A program made the position numbers and the translations under genes. The notes under the pieces are model-generated. The model had not been told where the DNA came from and made no database searches. It was given only the letters and a program-made list of their open reading frames with translations. Shown piece after piece: positions 48,907-60,402 of a stretch of 64,000 nucleotides of DNA (its first letter is position 1; every line of letters starts with the position of its first letter). This stretch comes from Solea solea. Taxonomy: Eukaryota > Chordata > Actinopteri > Pleuronectiformes > Soleidae. Where the stretch lies: positions 25,332,469-25,396,468 of the forward strand of contig NC_081142.1 of assembly GCF_958295425.1 (NCBI RefSeq). Reading direction: 5' to 3'.

Positions 48907-49429
48907 CATTTATTTTTTATCCTGTCCCGTCCAGTATCTAGGACAGGCAGTGTGGTTGACTGCATGCCTTGTGGTGTCGGACAGATTTGCTGAGTCTGTG
49001 ATGCTCACCCTATAATTATTATTATTTTTATTTTTATTCTAACTTATTTATTTTCTGTCTGTGTGATGTGGGGTGACCGGACTGAGCAGGGGACGGGGAG
49101 TGGACAGACGAGGGGACGGGAAGACAGAGACGGAGAGACTGGTCAAGAAGTATTATGGAATAAATGATAGAGGGAAAGAGAGGGATAACAAGAAGATTTA
49201 ATTACAGGTGAATGGTCACATGACCACATGATGACACCGGAAACTCTCAACAAGATAAAATAAAAAATACATTTTCAAGCGATTATTTTATAGTTAGGTT
49301 CGCTTGTTGACATAATCTCATAGGTATCCGAATATTTAATAATATGGTATATGCCAAACGCCGGCATATACCTGCTAACATAAACCCTAATGTGGGGTGA
49401 AGGTTTTTATTATTATTGTCATTATTAAT

Positions 49430-49640
49430 AAGTGTCTTGCCCAAGGACACATCGGCATGTGGACTAGTGGACTAGTGGACCCAGGAATTGAACCCACAAT
49501 AATAAATACATAGATATTCAGCAGGTGATTCTTTCATACTCACAGCCGTCAGGAGCAACATGGGGTTAAGTGTCTTTCCCAAGGACACATCAGCATGTAG
49601 ACTACCGGAGCCTTCTACCCATGATCCACTGTGCCTACCC
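49430..49640. repeat. interspersed repeat, two partial copies
   Basis: AAGTGTCTTGCCCAAGGACA (49430) and AAGTGTCTTTCCCAAGGACA (49568) each continue CATCRGCATGTRGACTA. A first part resembling GGGAATTGAACCCACA precedes the second. This is typical of abundant fish SINE/LINE tails, and the family is unassigned. Confidence 0.5.
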
Positions 49641-51117
49641 CTAAAGCAGGAGAAACCAAAATAAAAAAAGTACAGATGTTTAAAATACTAATCAGGTGTA
49701 AGTTCCAGCAGCAGCAGCACTCAATGAAGAAAACTTATGAATGTTTATTCTGTCTCACTAGTCTCCACTGAGAGCTTCTGGCTCATGCAGGAGTTCTTTA
49801 TTTAACAACTTGATTGTGCAATTTTTCTGAGTTGAACACAGTTGTGCATACACAGAAGGAGTGTTTGAGTTTCCTCCAAGAACACGGAGCGCTGAGAGCT
49901 GCCTGTAGTCTATTGAGCATGGCAGACAGCATCCTAACCAGTCCACTTCAAACAGGCCTGATGGCTTTAATGGAATGGAAACATTTGTTGGGTCACAGTA
50001 CTAAAAGCCTAACTTCCCTCATCACATAACACCAAATGGCTTCCTCATGTTGTCTGTTTTTTATTAGACGTGTAGTAGATCCACACTCACATGAGCTTAT
50101 GATATTAAACCAGGCATGTGCCACATAAGCACACACACACTGATATTTTACACTTGCAAACATGCTGGCATGCACAAACACACATGTTTGTAATATGCCA
50201 TTGCAGGCGATGTGAGGAGCAGGGTCACTGCACTCTACAAAACACCAGTGTTAGGAACCAGCGACAGGATCAGATGTTCTGAACCACAGTGAGGCTTTCA
50301 CTCAGTGCTGCTCATATTAATCTCTGTCCTTTAAATTAAAACATCAGTAATGCAGAGCTATTTGCTTTCAGAAGGTGAGACCTTCTTAGGGAGGGCCAGG
50401 GATCTCTTTTTTTATTAACTGGCCCCAGCACTGTGTGTGTGTGTGTGTGTGAGAGTGTGTGTGTGAGTGACCTGAAGGGAGGCTCTGTCTGTGACCTCCA
50501 GTGATAGTGCTGGTTTGTTTTCATTGTAAACATTCCCCAGAATTACTGGTTTTGCACCTTATTTGACCTCAGCATGACCTGGCCGTCACCCTTCCCCTGA
50601 CCCCTCTCTTAATGCCAGGGATGCTTTTTTTTTCTCCCCCCTTTTCTTTTGCAGCTACACCACTGTGTTTGCCTTTGCTCCCATTTTCCCCTTTTTTCCT
50701 GCTGCTTGTAACCTCTCAATCCCTTACTCGGCTTCCCGGGCGTGGATGTTCACAGAGTCATCAAGCACACACACACACTTACTCAATCAAAGTAAACCAA
50801 CTGTACATTTGTCTTGACAGTTACTATAAAAAGAGCTGCAGTCCTGTCATTATGTCATTGCTCTGACTTCTGTCTCCCTCTTTCTTTCTTTCTTTCTGTG
50901 ACTCTGTGTTTTAGAACACAGAACAGACGAGCTGATAAGTGTGAGAGACAGTAAACTCAAAGTAGGTCACAAATATGTGACCCGCCACGAGTAAAGCAGC
51001 AACAAGTTCGCCCAGCACAAACAAAGTAAAAACATGTTTTACAAAATTAGGAATTTTCTTTTTTTTTCAAAATTATACAAGTTGACGTTTCGAAGAAGCC
51101 ACTAACTTCTGCTCTGT

Positions 51118-51555
51118 TAATATCTAACACGTTAGCATTTAAGCTAGCGAACTTTATATCTAACACGTTAGCATTTAAGCTAGCGAACTTTATATCTAAC
51201 ATGTTAGCATTTAAGCTAGCGAACTTTATATCTAACACGTTAGCATTTAAGCTAGCGGACGTTATCGCTAACGCGTTAGAATCTAAGCTAGCGAACTTCA
51301 TCGCTAACGCGTTAGCATTTAAGCTAGCGAAATTTATATCTGACACGTTAGCATTTAAGCTAGCGAACTTTATATCTAACACGTTAGCATTTAAGCTAGC
51401 GGACTTGATCGCTAACGCGTTAGAATCTAAGCTAGCGAACTTCATCGCTAACGCGTTAGCATTTAACCTAACGGACTTGATCGCTAACGTGTTAGCATTT
51501 AAGCTAGCGGACTTTATCGCTAACGCTTTAGCATTTAAGACAGCAGACTTTATCA
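51118..51555. repeat. 36-bp palindrome-bearing minisatellite (about 12 units)
   Basis: The unit is TATCTAACACGTTAGCATTT followed by AAGCTAGCGAACTTTA, repeating every 36 bp (starts at 51121, 51157 and so on). Variant units carry CGCTAACGCGTTAG, a perfect 12-bp palindrome CTAACGCGTTAG, and nearly all carry the palindrome GCTAGC. Since 36 is a multiple of 3, both strands stay open for 126-170 codons, giving 12-residue repeats (SLNANVLDIKFA on the minus strand, FKLANFISNTLA on the plus). I do not consider them genes. Confidence 0.92.
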
Positions 51556-53521
51556 TCACAAACTTTCTCCAAAGCTTATGAACAACAAATGGATGGATTA
51601 TTTAAAGAGTGAAAGAGAGTGGCAGAACATGAGGATAACTGGACACCTTGAGGCGAACAGACCCAGTAGTTACTTCTGAGATATGACGTGACGCCAACGA
51701 TGAAAAGAAAGCTCCTCAAACCTCTTATTAACCTTCTGTCTTCTTATGGTGTGAGTCTTCATTATCTTCGTTAAACTACGCTACATTAGGGTTCATTCAG
51801 TCACATACAGAGTAAAAAATTTCATGCTGGATGCTACAAATAAGTGTAACGCTTTTTGTAGCTTGTTGCTGTAATAAATAGGCAAAAACAGGCAGTGGAT
51901 GTTGTGTCTCATGAGGCTTGGACCCTGGGACAAGAAAAACAAATGTTGGTGCCAAAAAATAAAAAATCAATCACAGGTCAGAAAAAACAAACAGACAAAC
52001 AATGATAAAGGAGGAGGACAAAACAATTATTATTTTTTAGTAAATTTTAATATACTATGCATTTATATGAAAGGGTTTACATTTTCTCCTGGGTCTTCAT
52101 CAATTAGGTGTACAAATGTTGTGAGGAAGTTCTGGATTTGTTTGCAGAGTACAAACAGATTTAGGTAAGAACACAATATTGCTGAATCCCAGATTTGTGC
52201 ATCAAGCATTCGCACACTTGGTTGAAGCATCAGTTTGTGTGTTTACCATTTGTGAATGAGGCCCAATGAAAGAAGAAGAAAAAAAAGCTGTGAGTCGTGT
52301 TAGTGAGAAGCAGTGACATGTGCCATGGCTGAGGGAAATCCCTAGTTCTGTGCTTGTGGAAGCCAGCTCAAGTGTTTGTTTGTTTATGCCTGTGGGCCAG
52401 AGAGGAGACAGTGGCCATGTTCAGCAGCTATAGGAAAGAGATCTAATGAGACATAATTACCATGCACGTGTGTTTATGTGAAAGAGAGCGAGTGAGGAAG
52501 GCAAGTTTCCCTCTGCCTGTGTTTATGCCGTGTCTTTAGAAAATCCTGCATAAGAGTTTGCCTCGTTGCTCTCCAAACCAGCGCGACCTCAAAATATAGG
52601 GCTCCCAGATTGGTGACTGTCACAGTCTGTCATGCTTGTTTCATTGACTGACAGCGTGTTAGTACATCCTGTGAGGTGGCAGAGAGAAATCAAAAATATA
52701 CTAGACACTAATTTAGAATGAAAGGAACGATTGCTTTGAAACCTGCTATAACACCATTGTATTGATTTCTGATTTTAATAGTGTTAATAAATGAACCTCA
52801 TCCTGGTGCAGTGCATGACCCTGTGCCAGAGGATTCCATTGTCTTTCTAAAAGTCCAAACTAAAACTAACGTAGAATTATTTGATATATGTTTTAATTAT
52901 GAAATAGCGTATGACACGTTTTACTCAAAGTGCTGCTGTTATCACCAAATAAAGTTAATAAAATGTCTAGTGTTTCCCACGCGTGGATGCACTTGCTTGG
53001 TGCTCTTTATTTTCTTCATCGAGTTGTGCCTTCCTCTCCTCCATCCATGGTGATCCATCTTGTGCCACCTGCTGCTCATCATAGTGAACACGCGTAAATA
53101 CATGTTTTGGTTTAAATTTGACATAGATTTTAATGGCAACCCATTAAATACAGCTGTATTTATTTTAGTAGGACAGGAGAGTTGGAGGAGGAAGTATACC
53201 ACTAACAATACCTTTTGGGATAAGATGAGAAGCATTGTTGTATGACATGATTCAGAGTCTTAGCTGCGTGGGCTAACATCCACCAGGTCTGGTGTCTGTC
53301 ATGTCGTGAGCACGGGCAGACCATGATGAGCCCTTTAATGGCAGAGAACTGGAAATATGACTGTTTATGTTTACAGGTCATTACCAGCTTTCCACTGGCA
53401 TTTACTCTCTCTGACCAGAGAAAAAACAAGCGGTGACACAGAAAACACTGGCTGCCGTGTACTCTATGGTCACCACCACCAGCACCACCACTCAGAGTTC
53501 TCTCTGTGTGTCTCTGTGTGT

Positions 53522-53525
<4 letters not shown>

Positions 53526-53586
<61 letters not shown>
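53526..53586. repeat. (GT)n microsatellite
   Basis: About 30 GT dinucleotides, followed by (GA)n. Confidence 0.95.
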
Positions 53587-53599
<13 letters not shown>

Positions 53600-53689
53600 A
53601 AGCGCCCACGCCTGGGTGCTCACTGCCTGAAAATAGCATACACCCCTAATTACAGCTGCAAACACAGGTGTGGAGCACACAGCACCCTG

Positions 53690-53890
53690 TGTGTTCCTGT
53701 TTGGGAGCACAGGAAGTGTGAGTGTGTATGTCACCCCCTGTAGGACCTTTTCTGGCATAAACAGGACTAGTTGTACCAATGGAGACCACAGCCTGGTCCT
53801 AATGATGCAGGAACTTATTTCTGAGGTTCTGGTTGAGAGTTTAGTTAGCCCTAAGTTTAGGGCTAACATTTGAATTATTAGGGTGAGGCA
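53690..53890. repeat. dispersed repeat related to the CA-bounded family, copy 4 (opposite orientation)
   Basis: Has GTAGGACCTTTTCTGGCATA, GGAGACCACAGCCTGGTCCT and GGGCTAACATTTGAATTATT in the order expected for the reverse strand of the family. A GT array lies about 100 bp upstream. Confidence 0.5.
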
Positions 53891-54119
53891 TTAACTGATT
53901 ATGATGAAGTTAATGTTTTAGTTAGGCATGGAAGTCATCGTAAAAAAAAAAAACCTAAACTAACTGTAAAAGAGTGAAATTGTGTATTTACTCATGAGTG
54001 AGTCCAGGCCACACCCTTTGAAGTGTGCTGGGGTTTGGGCACAGGCTCACAGCCCCTCCACTGCCTGGCTGGAAACCCTATACCCCACATCAGTTGGAAC
54101 TGCTGCGCATGCATTATTC

Positions 54120-54370
54120 ATATCCCAGACACACACACACACACATGTTCTTTTTAAGACACTACATTGACTTCCATTCATTTGGACAGTCTAAACAAAA
54201 CCTTATACCTAACCTTAACCATAACCAGTTGACGGCTGCCAAACCTTAACCTGACCACAATGCAAATCCTAGGCCTAAACTTAACCAGTTCCTCAGAAAT
54301 TAGGTTATGCCATTAAGACCAGGTTTTTGGTCTGCATGCGGACTGCTGGTCCTGACAACGTCAATGTTTT
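54120..54370. repeat. CA-bounded dispersed repeat, copy 5
   Basis: Begins with (AC)n at 54130, then ACATTGACTTCCATTCATTT, CCTAACCTTAACCATAACCA, AAGACCAGGTTTTTGGTCTG and GGACTGCTGGTCCTGACAAC. These blocks align with 39490-39660. Confidence 0.7.
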
Positions 54371-54547
54371 TGGCAGAAAAGCTCCTAAAGAGAGTACACA
54401 CAGAAGAAATGTATCTGCACTCTTCATCACTTGTTTGTAATCTGTAGACCTTCATCAGGTTAAATCTCCATACTCTTTACTATTAAAGACTTTGGATTTG
54501 CAACAGTGACGTGTGAACAACTCGGAGGTGGATTTCATTGATACTAA

Positions 54548-55352
54548 CAGTGTTGGTTACTTGGAAATAGTCATTATTAACTGATTACTTCTCCGAGAAA
54601 GTAATCAGTTACTTTACTGATTACTTATTTTCAAAAGTTACTTTACTTAGTTACCTTTAAAACATGATGCACAACCCGAATACGCTATAAAGCAATAAAC
54701 CTTTCAGCCTAATTCTATTCTTTCTTGTTTCTTCTTGTATTTCTGCATATTCCAGCATATAAAATAAAATAGTTTTGTTAGTATATATATATGTATATAT
54801 ATATATATATGTATGTATGTATGTATATAATATAAAGTCATTCAAATCAAAGTCTCTCCTGACTGTATTCCGATTAAGTCTATTTTCAGCTGTTTAGCAG
54901 GAGAGGGGCCGTCAGGGGTTTGCCTGGTGGAATTGGACGTGGTCGCCGCAGCGGTTTCTCAATGACTTTCACATTCCTGTTCCTGTGCTTGCTAGGTGCT
55001 TGCTCAGATTTGTAGATAAAAGTTTTCTTCCCACACAGTGTACAGCAGACACTAATGTTCCGTCAAACTCAAAGTAATGTCGGTACTTCCAAGCATCAAG
55101 CGCTGCATGGTCGTGCTCTCTCCCGCGCTCCATGTTATCTCTTGTTGATCTACACACGCGTCTGTTGTTTCCCGCTGACGTCATGAGACAGTCTCACAAA
55201 CAAAATCACAGTTTAGTAACGCAGCCTGCTTGTGGGAAAGTGAAGTTAATAATCTAATTTTGCAATTGTAATCCCTTACTTTGCTCCTTACTTGAAAAAA
55301 GTAATCGCATTACAGTAACAAGTTACTTCTAATGCGTTGCTGACCATCAGTG
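54548..55352 (-). mobile_element. hAT-like non-autonomous element with finger remnant
   Basis: The left end CAGTGTTGGTTACTTGG and the reverse complement of the right end CACTGATGGTCAGCAACG are degenerate inverted termini. Many AGTAATCAGTTACTTT-type units flank both ends, typical of a common fish hAT family. Borders read GATACTAA and CTCACTAA, a possible diverged 8-bp target duplication (5 of 8). A zinc-finger fragment lies inside on the minus strand. Confidence 0.6.
54969..55184 (-). pseudogene. hAT transposase BED-like finger fragment
   Basis: 71 codons, including ALDAWKYRHYFEFDGTLVSA, VHCVGRKLLSTNLSKHLAST. W-x-Y-x-x-F, a Cys near the second ligand pair and NLxxHL fit the BED finger that begins many hAT transposases. 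The expected C-x2-C appears as HCVGRK, with the second Cys lost, and no catalytic domain follows. It is a decayed remnant. Confidence 0.5.
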
Positions 55353-55379
55353 CTCACTAATAAGGGTGACACAATTACA

Positions 55380-55625
55380 GCTACAACTAACAATTATTTA
55401 TTTTTGATGTTCTCAAATGTCTTGTTTTGTCCACAAACCAAAATGATTCACTTTGAATGATTTCTTTGTGATCCAGAGCAAAGAAATGAAGAAAATATTC
55501 ACATTTAAGAAGCTTCTTGTTTTAATCATGAAAAAAGCTTCAAACCAATTAATCGATTATCAAAATAGTTGTTGATTAATTTAGTAATCAATTAATAGTC
55601 GATTAATCGATGAATTGTTTCAGCT
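55380..55625. repeat. dispersed AT-rich repeat, copy B
   Basis: Counterpart of 1250-1560, with GATGTTCTCAAATGTC, GAGCAAAGAAATGAAGAAAA and TATTCACATTTAAGAAGCTT. It ends in ATTAATCGAT-rich text and GTTTCAGCTC. Confidence 0.7.
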
Positions 55626-55721
55626 CGTGATACAGGACATCACACACCAGCGTCATTTACTCCAGTATTACATGAAATATTTACAAATAATATAATATCA
55701 ACTGGAGGCTCCATCAAAACT

Positions 55722-56010
55722 ATCCATCCATTATCTACTGCTGTATCCTCCACAGGAGGGTCACGGGGGTGCTGTACCAAGCTCAGCTGACATGGGGCGA
55801 TGGTCGTGGTCACACCCTGGACGGTTCACCAGTCCATCGCTGGGACACACACACACACACAGACAAACAACCATTCACAGTCAATTTAGAGTGTCCAATT
55901 GACCTTTATCCCCATATTGCATGTTTTTGGGCTGTGGGAGCAAAACGGAGAACCCGGAGAAAACCCACACACACACAGGGAGAACATGCAAACTCCATGC
56001 AAATATATTT
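55722..56010. repeat. LINE/SINE-type 3' tail, copy A
   Basis: CATCCATTATCTACTGCTG, GGGTCACGGGGGTGCTG, AGCTGACATGGGGCGATGG, CACCAGTCCATCGCTGGGAC, AACAACCATTCACAGTCAAT, GCATGTTTTTGGGCTGTGGG and GGGAGAACATGCAAACTCCA form the well-known tail found throughout fish genomes. The homologous copy at 59216-59710 has an expanded minisatellite. Confidence 0.7.
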
Positions 56011-59000
56011 TAATATGTGTAAATACAGCAGATTTCTGGAACGTTTTAGCTGATTAGAATTTAAATCAATAGTCAGATGTCGAAGGACAGGAGAACTGTG
56101 ATCCAGGACATGGAACTGTAGAGGGCAGCGTTTAGCCTCTTAGTGTACAGCCTGACAGATTTAATAGGAGAAGAAGAAGAGAAACCCGTGAGTTGTGTGG
56201 GTTAGACTGTGTCATTTTACACGGCGCATGACTTCCGTCTCCTCCCTCGCTGTGCACTTGGAGGATCCAGACCCTGGAATGAGACACAGCAGGAAAAACG
56301 AGGAGTGAGGGCGTAACTGCCAGGATGCTGACTGTACCAAAGCTGGGCCTGATGGGAAATTCTATTCAGTGCTGTGTAGAAAAAATGTCTGTCTCTGTGA
56401 CAGAAAGTGATGCTGTGCTGTAAAGGATGCCCCTGTATACCTGTGTGAGAATACGTCTAATTTAACTCTGTGGTGGTGGTGTGGATGTGACAGACAAGCA
56501 GTAGCTCAGTTTGAGAATGTTTAAACACTTGGAATAGACTGAGTTAACAGCACACTTTGGATTTGGATATATTTAAGTATATATACACACATATAGATGT
56601 GTAAACACATCTATATATACATATCTATCTATATATATATATATATATGTGTGTGTTTTTGACTTCTACTGGTCAAAGATGTGTTAGCATTACATTTCCA
56701 AAGCATGCTTATATTCATATGAGGTCACTGTTGAATTATTGATTAGTGGAAAAGTGTGTGGTTGGGTGTGTTTGTCCATTTGTCATAGAGGAAGGGTGTT
56801 TTTTTGCTTAAACAGCATCACATTGCTGTTGGACAGCTCCATCTGTCTGTTTGCCTGCATCTTCTCTCCCTCTCTACACGTCTGTCAAATGGAAAGCGAC
56901 CCTTGGCAGCCAGCGCTGCGTTAAACACAGTCGCTCACTGTCCAAGAAACATGCTGAATGCTTCAGCCAAAACACACTGAGCAAAAATTATTCAGACGGC
57001 TGGACTATTTTATGAAGCACTTTGGCGAAGTCACAGTGAAATATGCCCCAACTCTGAGCACACAGGCTTTCTCCTGTCTGCTCAGACAGACTACATTTGC
57101 CTGGGAGTCAAATGCAGCATCTGAAATGCTTGGGGGTGGCACTTCTTTTGTATCTGTATTTATTAAGCAACCAAAACCTATTTGATGCTTAGAAGACTGG
57201 AAAGTTTTGCTGCTTGAAGTGTGTGTTTTAAAAACTGAAAAATACATCCAATACGTAACCAAGTGATCCATGAGCATCATCTGGATCATAAGTGGGTCAA
57301 AACTTATTTCTGATTATGGAAAAGGGTTATACACGGTCATTTATGTAGTAGCTTCTAGACATGATGACCACTCACAATGCTTTATGCTACAGTTTTGCCA
57401 TGTAATCACTCACACTTGTCACACCGTAAGCTTGTATGTATGTGTGTTCAACTCTCCACGCTCTTCATTTTCTGATTTATCTGTAACGTCACATGATTTG
57501 TTTGTACTTAGCCCGGGGTTCTGTACAGTTGCTGAGCTTGAGCCTAGACTGTACCATCCATACTACTCTGTATAGAAGTGCATACATTCTGTTGTCCCCA
57601 TTACTATGGCGTTTTAGAAGCACTGCTGGTTCTGTTTTGGTCTGAACAACTCTGGGACTGGGTTTTGGGTGGTCAAGAACGACCTTGAGAAATGATGACA
57701 TAGACATGCACGTCCTTGGTTCTTGTCAACCGTTACTTGATTACCAGCTGTGAACAAAACTGTCGCCGTGTTGGTTCTGAAATGTTTGCTCTTTCTTTTC
57801 ACTCTTGTTGTTTCTTTTTAGTAGTCATTGAATAATCACTGCAGCACCAAATGTGAGGGTAATAGTTGCAATGAGAAATTTACTCCACCATCTTATCAGA
57901 AAGCTTGTGTTAAGAGGACCAATAATGTACGCAGGTACATAAAAAGAATACTGTTGTATACCATGATTATAAGAAGAAACCAAAACTGATTGACCTGGTG
58001 TCTCCGTTTAGAACTGTTTGCTACGGCACATTGAACGTAATACACAGACGATGGTTTGGATTATGCAAATAGTTTTCAGCAGTCACAGTTAAAGAAGAGT
58101 TAATAAAGAGGAACTGATGACGAATCAGAAATGTTATTATACTCATGCGATGTGTGACGAGTTGCTTCCTCATGGATGTAACGGCAACTTGTTATTTGCC
58201 GTAAAAAACCTAAATAAAAGCTACACCCATCATGACAATCAGTCAGTATACAGTATGTTGGGTTTGGGTCACGCTGGGACAGAACCTAAAACAAAAATAG
58301 AAGATGTGCATCGGGTTCGGTTAGTGTTCTCTCAGGCTTGTTTAGGTTCTGACGGAACAATGCTGCAAAATTAGCACTTGACTCCAGACCAACAGAGACC
58401 AGTCTGGTTGGAGGAAGACTCACTGACCCACAGCTGCCCCCCTTATTTCAAATTGGTACAAATACCAGCAATAACAATATATTGCTTGACACTGAAAGCT
58501 CATACGCCTTTAAAAATAAAGTCCAACTTTGACACAGAAAGAAAGAGCATCGCTGTTGGAATCTCAATGGCCAGGGGGCCCCTCTTTGGGATGAGGAGCA
58601 GTGAGTGTGTGGGTGTGCGGGCTCAGGCAGGATATGAGGAAACCTCGGATAAGCTCAGTGGGTGTTTGTTCGCATTCACGGAACGCTAAGTTTAAACAGA
58701 CACTGCGTTGGTTTCAGGTCCAGTTGGCCTGTGTGTGAATGTGGCACACGTGGTTTACACAGAATTCCAGGACATTTCATGTTAAAGTGATTGATTGAAG
58801 CATTTGTTGTCATACCTGAAGGCTCAGACAGAGCCTGCTGTTACCACACAGCCGTCTGAATATAGCTAACATACACACGCTCATAGGAAGCCAGTGAGGC
58901 ATCGCTGTCCTCCCGACATCCAGTTGCGTCAGGAAGAGCATCCTGTGTGAAATATCTCTGCCAAATCAAATATGCAGATCATTCACTGGGACTCTTAGAG

Positions 59001-59215
59001 CGGGAGAAGCCAGGAGAGAAAAAAATCTCCACGCACAACATAACTTTACTAAACAAGCACAATACTTTTGTTTGCATTTCAGTGTTTGCTATATGTTAAG
59101 GTTACTCACTATAACTATTATAAAATCTCAAAAACACATATTTGTCATATGTGACAATGAATGAAGGACAAAATGTGTCCCTGAAGATGTCTTTATGCTA
59201 GTCTGCTGGTCTGAG

Positions 59216-59710
59216 GGACTGGATACTCCATCCACACGAGGGTCGTGGGTCACTGGAGCCAATACTAGCTGACGCAGGGCATCGCAGGGCCAGCGCAGGG
59301 CCAGCACAGGGCCATCACAGGGCCATCACAGGGCCAGCACAGGGCCAGCACAGGGCCATCACAGGGCCATCACAGGGCCAGCACAGGGCCAGCACAGGGC
59401 CAGCACAGGGCCATCACAGGGCCAGCACAGGGCCATCACAGGGCCATCACAGGGCCATCACAGGGCCAGCACAGGGCCATCACAGGGCCAGCACAGGGCC
59501 ATCACAGGGCCAGCACAGGGCCAGCACAGGGCCAGCACAGGGCCAGCACAGAGATGAACAACCATTCACTCTCACATTCACACACCTACAGTTCATTTAG
59601 AGCGTCCAATTAAGAACGGCATGTTTTCAGACTATGGGAGGAAACCAGAGAACCTGGAGAAAAGCCATGCACACACGGGGAGAACATGCAAACTTCATGC
59701 AGAAATCAGA
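59216..59710. repeat. LINE/SINE-type 3' tail, copy B, with internal array
   Basis: Shares GGATACTCCATCCACACGAG-like start, AGCTGACGCAGGGCATCGCA, GATGAACAACCATTCACTCT, TTAGAGCGTCCAATTAAGAA and GGGGAGAACATGCAAACTTC with copy A. Between the pieces lies the 11-bp array at the place where copy A has TCCATCGCTGGGACACACAC. Confidence 0.7.
59281..59551. repeat. 11-bp minisatellite with two unit types (about 24 units)
   Basis: Units are AGGGCCAGCAC and AGGGCCATCAC, differing only by G or T at one position. After an initial AGCGC variant they run in a non-periodic order of single, double and triple blocks. It evidently grew from the host repeat's CATCACAGGGCCAGCACA motif. Confidence 0.95.
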
Positions 59711-60366
59711 CTGGATACTCCAGATTAAAAATAGATAAATAAAAGTTTTTATTTATCTATTTTTGCTTGAAAAAGCAACAAATGTAACATAGAATATAAG
59801 CATTCCAGATGATCTTTGCTTCCTGTGTGGCTACATTTCTAAAGTTTAAGGTTGTTGTTGTTTTTGAAGACGCTGATGGTTTGCCTGCAGTAATGGGATT
59901 CATCTGGTTGACCTTTTTCACCTGCGTAGTCCTTGCTATTAGCTTGCCATGCTCTGACATATATGCTATGAATTAACTCTGTGATGCAACCCCGCCATCT
60001 TTGCTGTTGACCCCATCCATCTTTATTATACTTCAATTATTGGCTGTAATTCTAACTGCCACGCCTCTCAGCTCGCATGAAGACTCCTGGCATTTTGACC
60101 GTGTCCCCTGCTCCGGCCATAATTCACAACCTCTGTCTCCTCAGTGACCACTGCCAGTCCGTCCTGAGAGCAGAGTGTAAAGGTTAAATGGGTGGGCAGT
60201 AAGGGAGGGAAGGAAAGGCCACGGCTCCAGTGAGAATCACTGCCAGAGTTCACTCCCATGTCCAGAGTTAGTCTCTGCCGCCCTCGCCAAGAAGCAGACA
60301 ATTAATCACGGCCAATGAGGTGGAACCAGCCTCCCTGACACAGAACTGTGGGTGATTATCAATGTG

Positions 60367-60400
<34 letters not shown>
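60367..60400. repeat. (GT)n microsatellite
   Basis: About 17 GT dinucleotides. Confidence 0.95.

Positions 60401-60402
<2 letters not shown>

Noticed and set aside
51047..51559. 170-codon repetitive frame on the minus strand and 126-codon frame on the plus strand
   Set aside because: Both are consequences of a 36-bp (12-codon) tandem repeat without stops. Reported as a minisatellite, not a gene.
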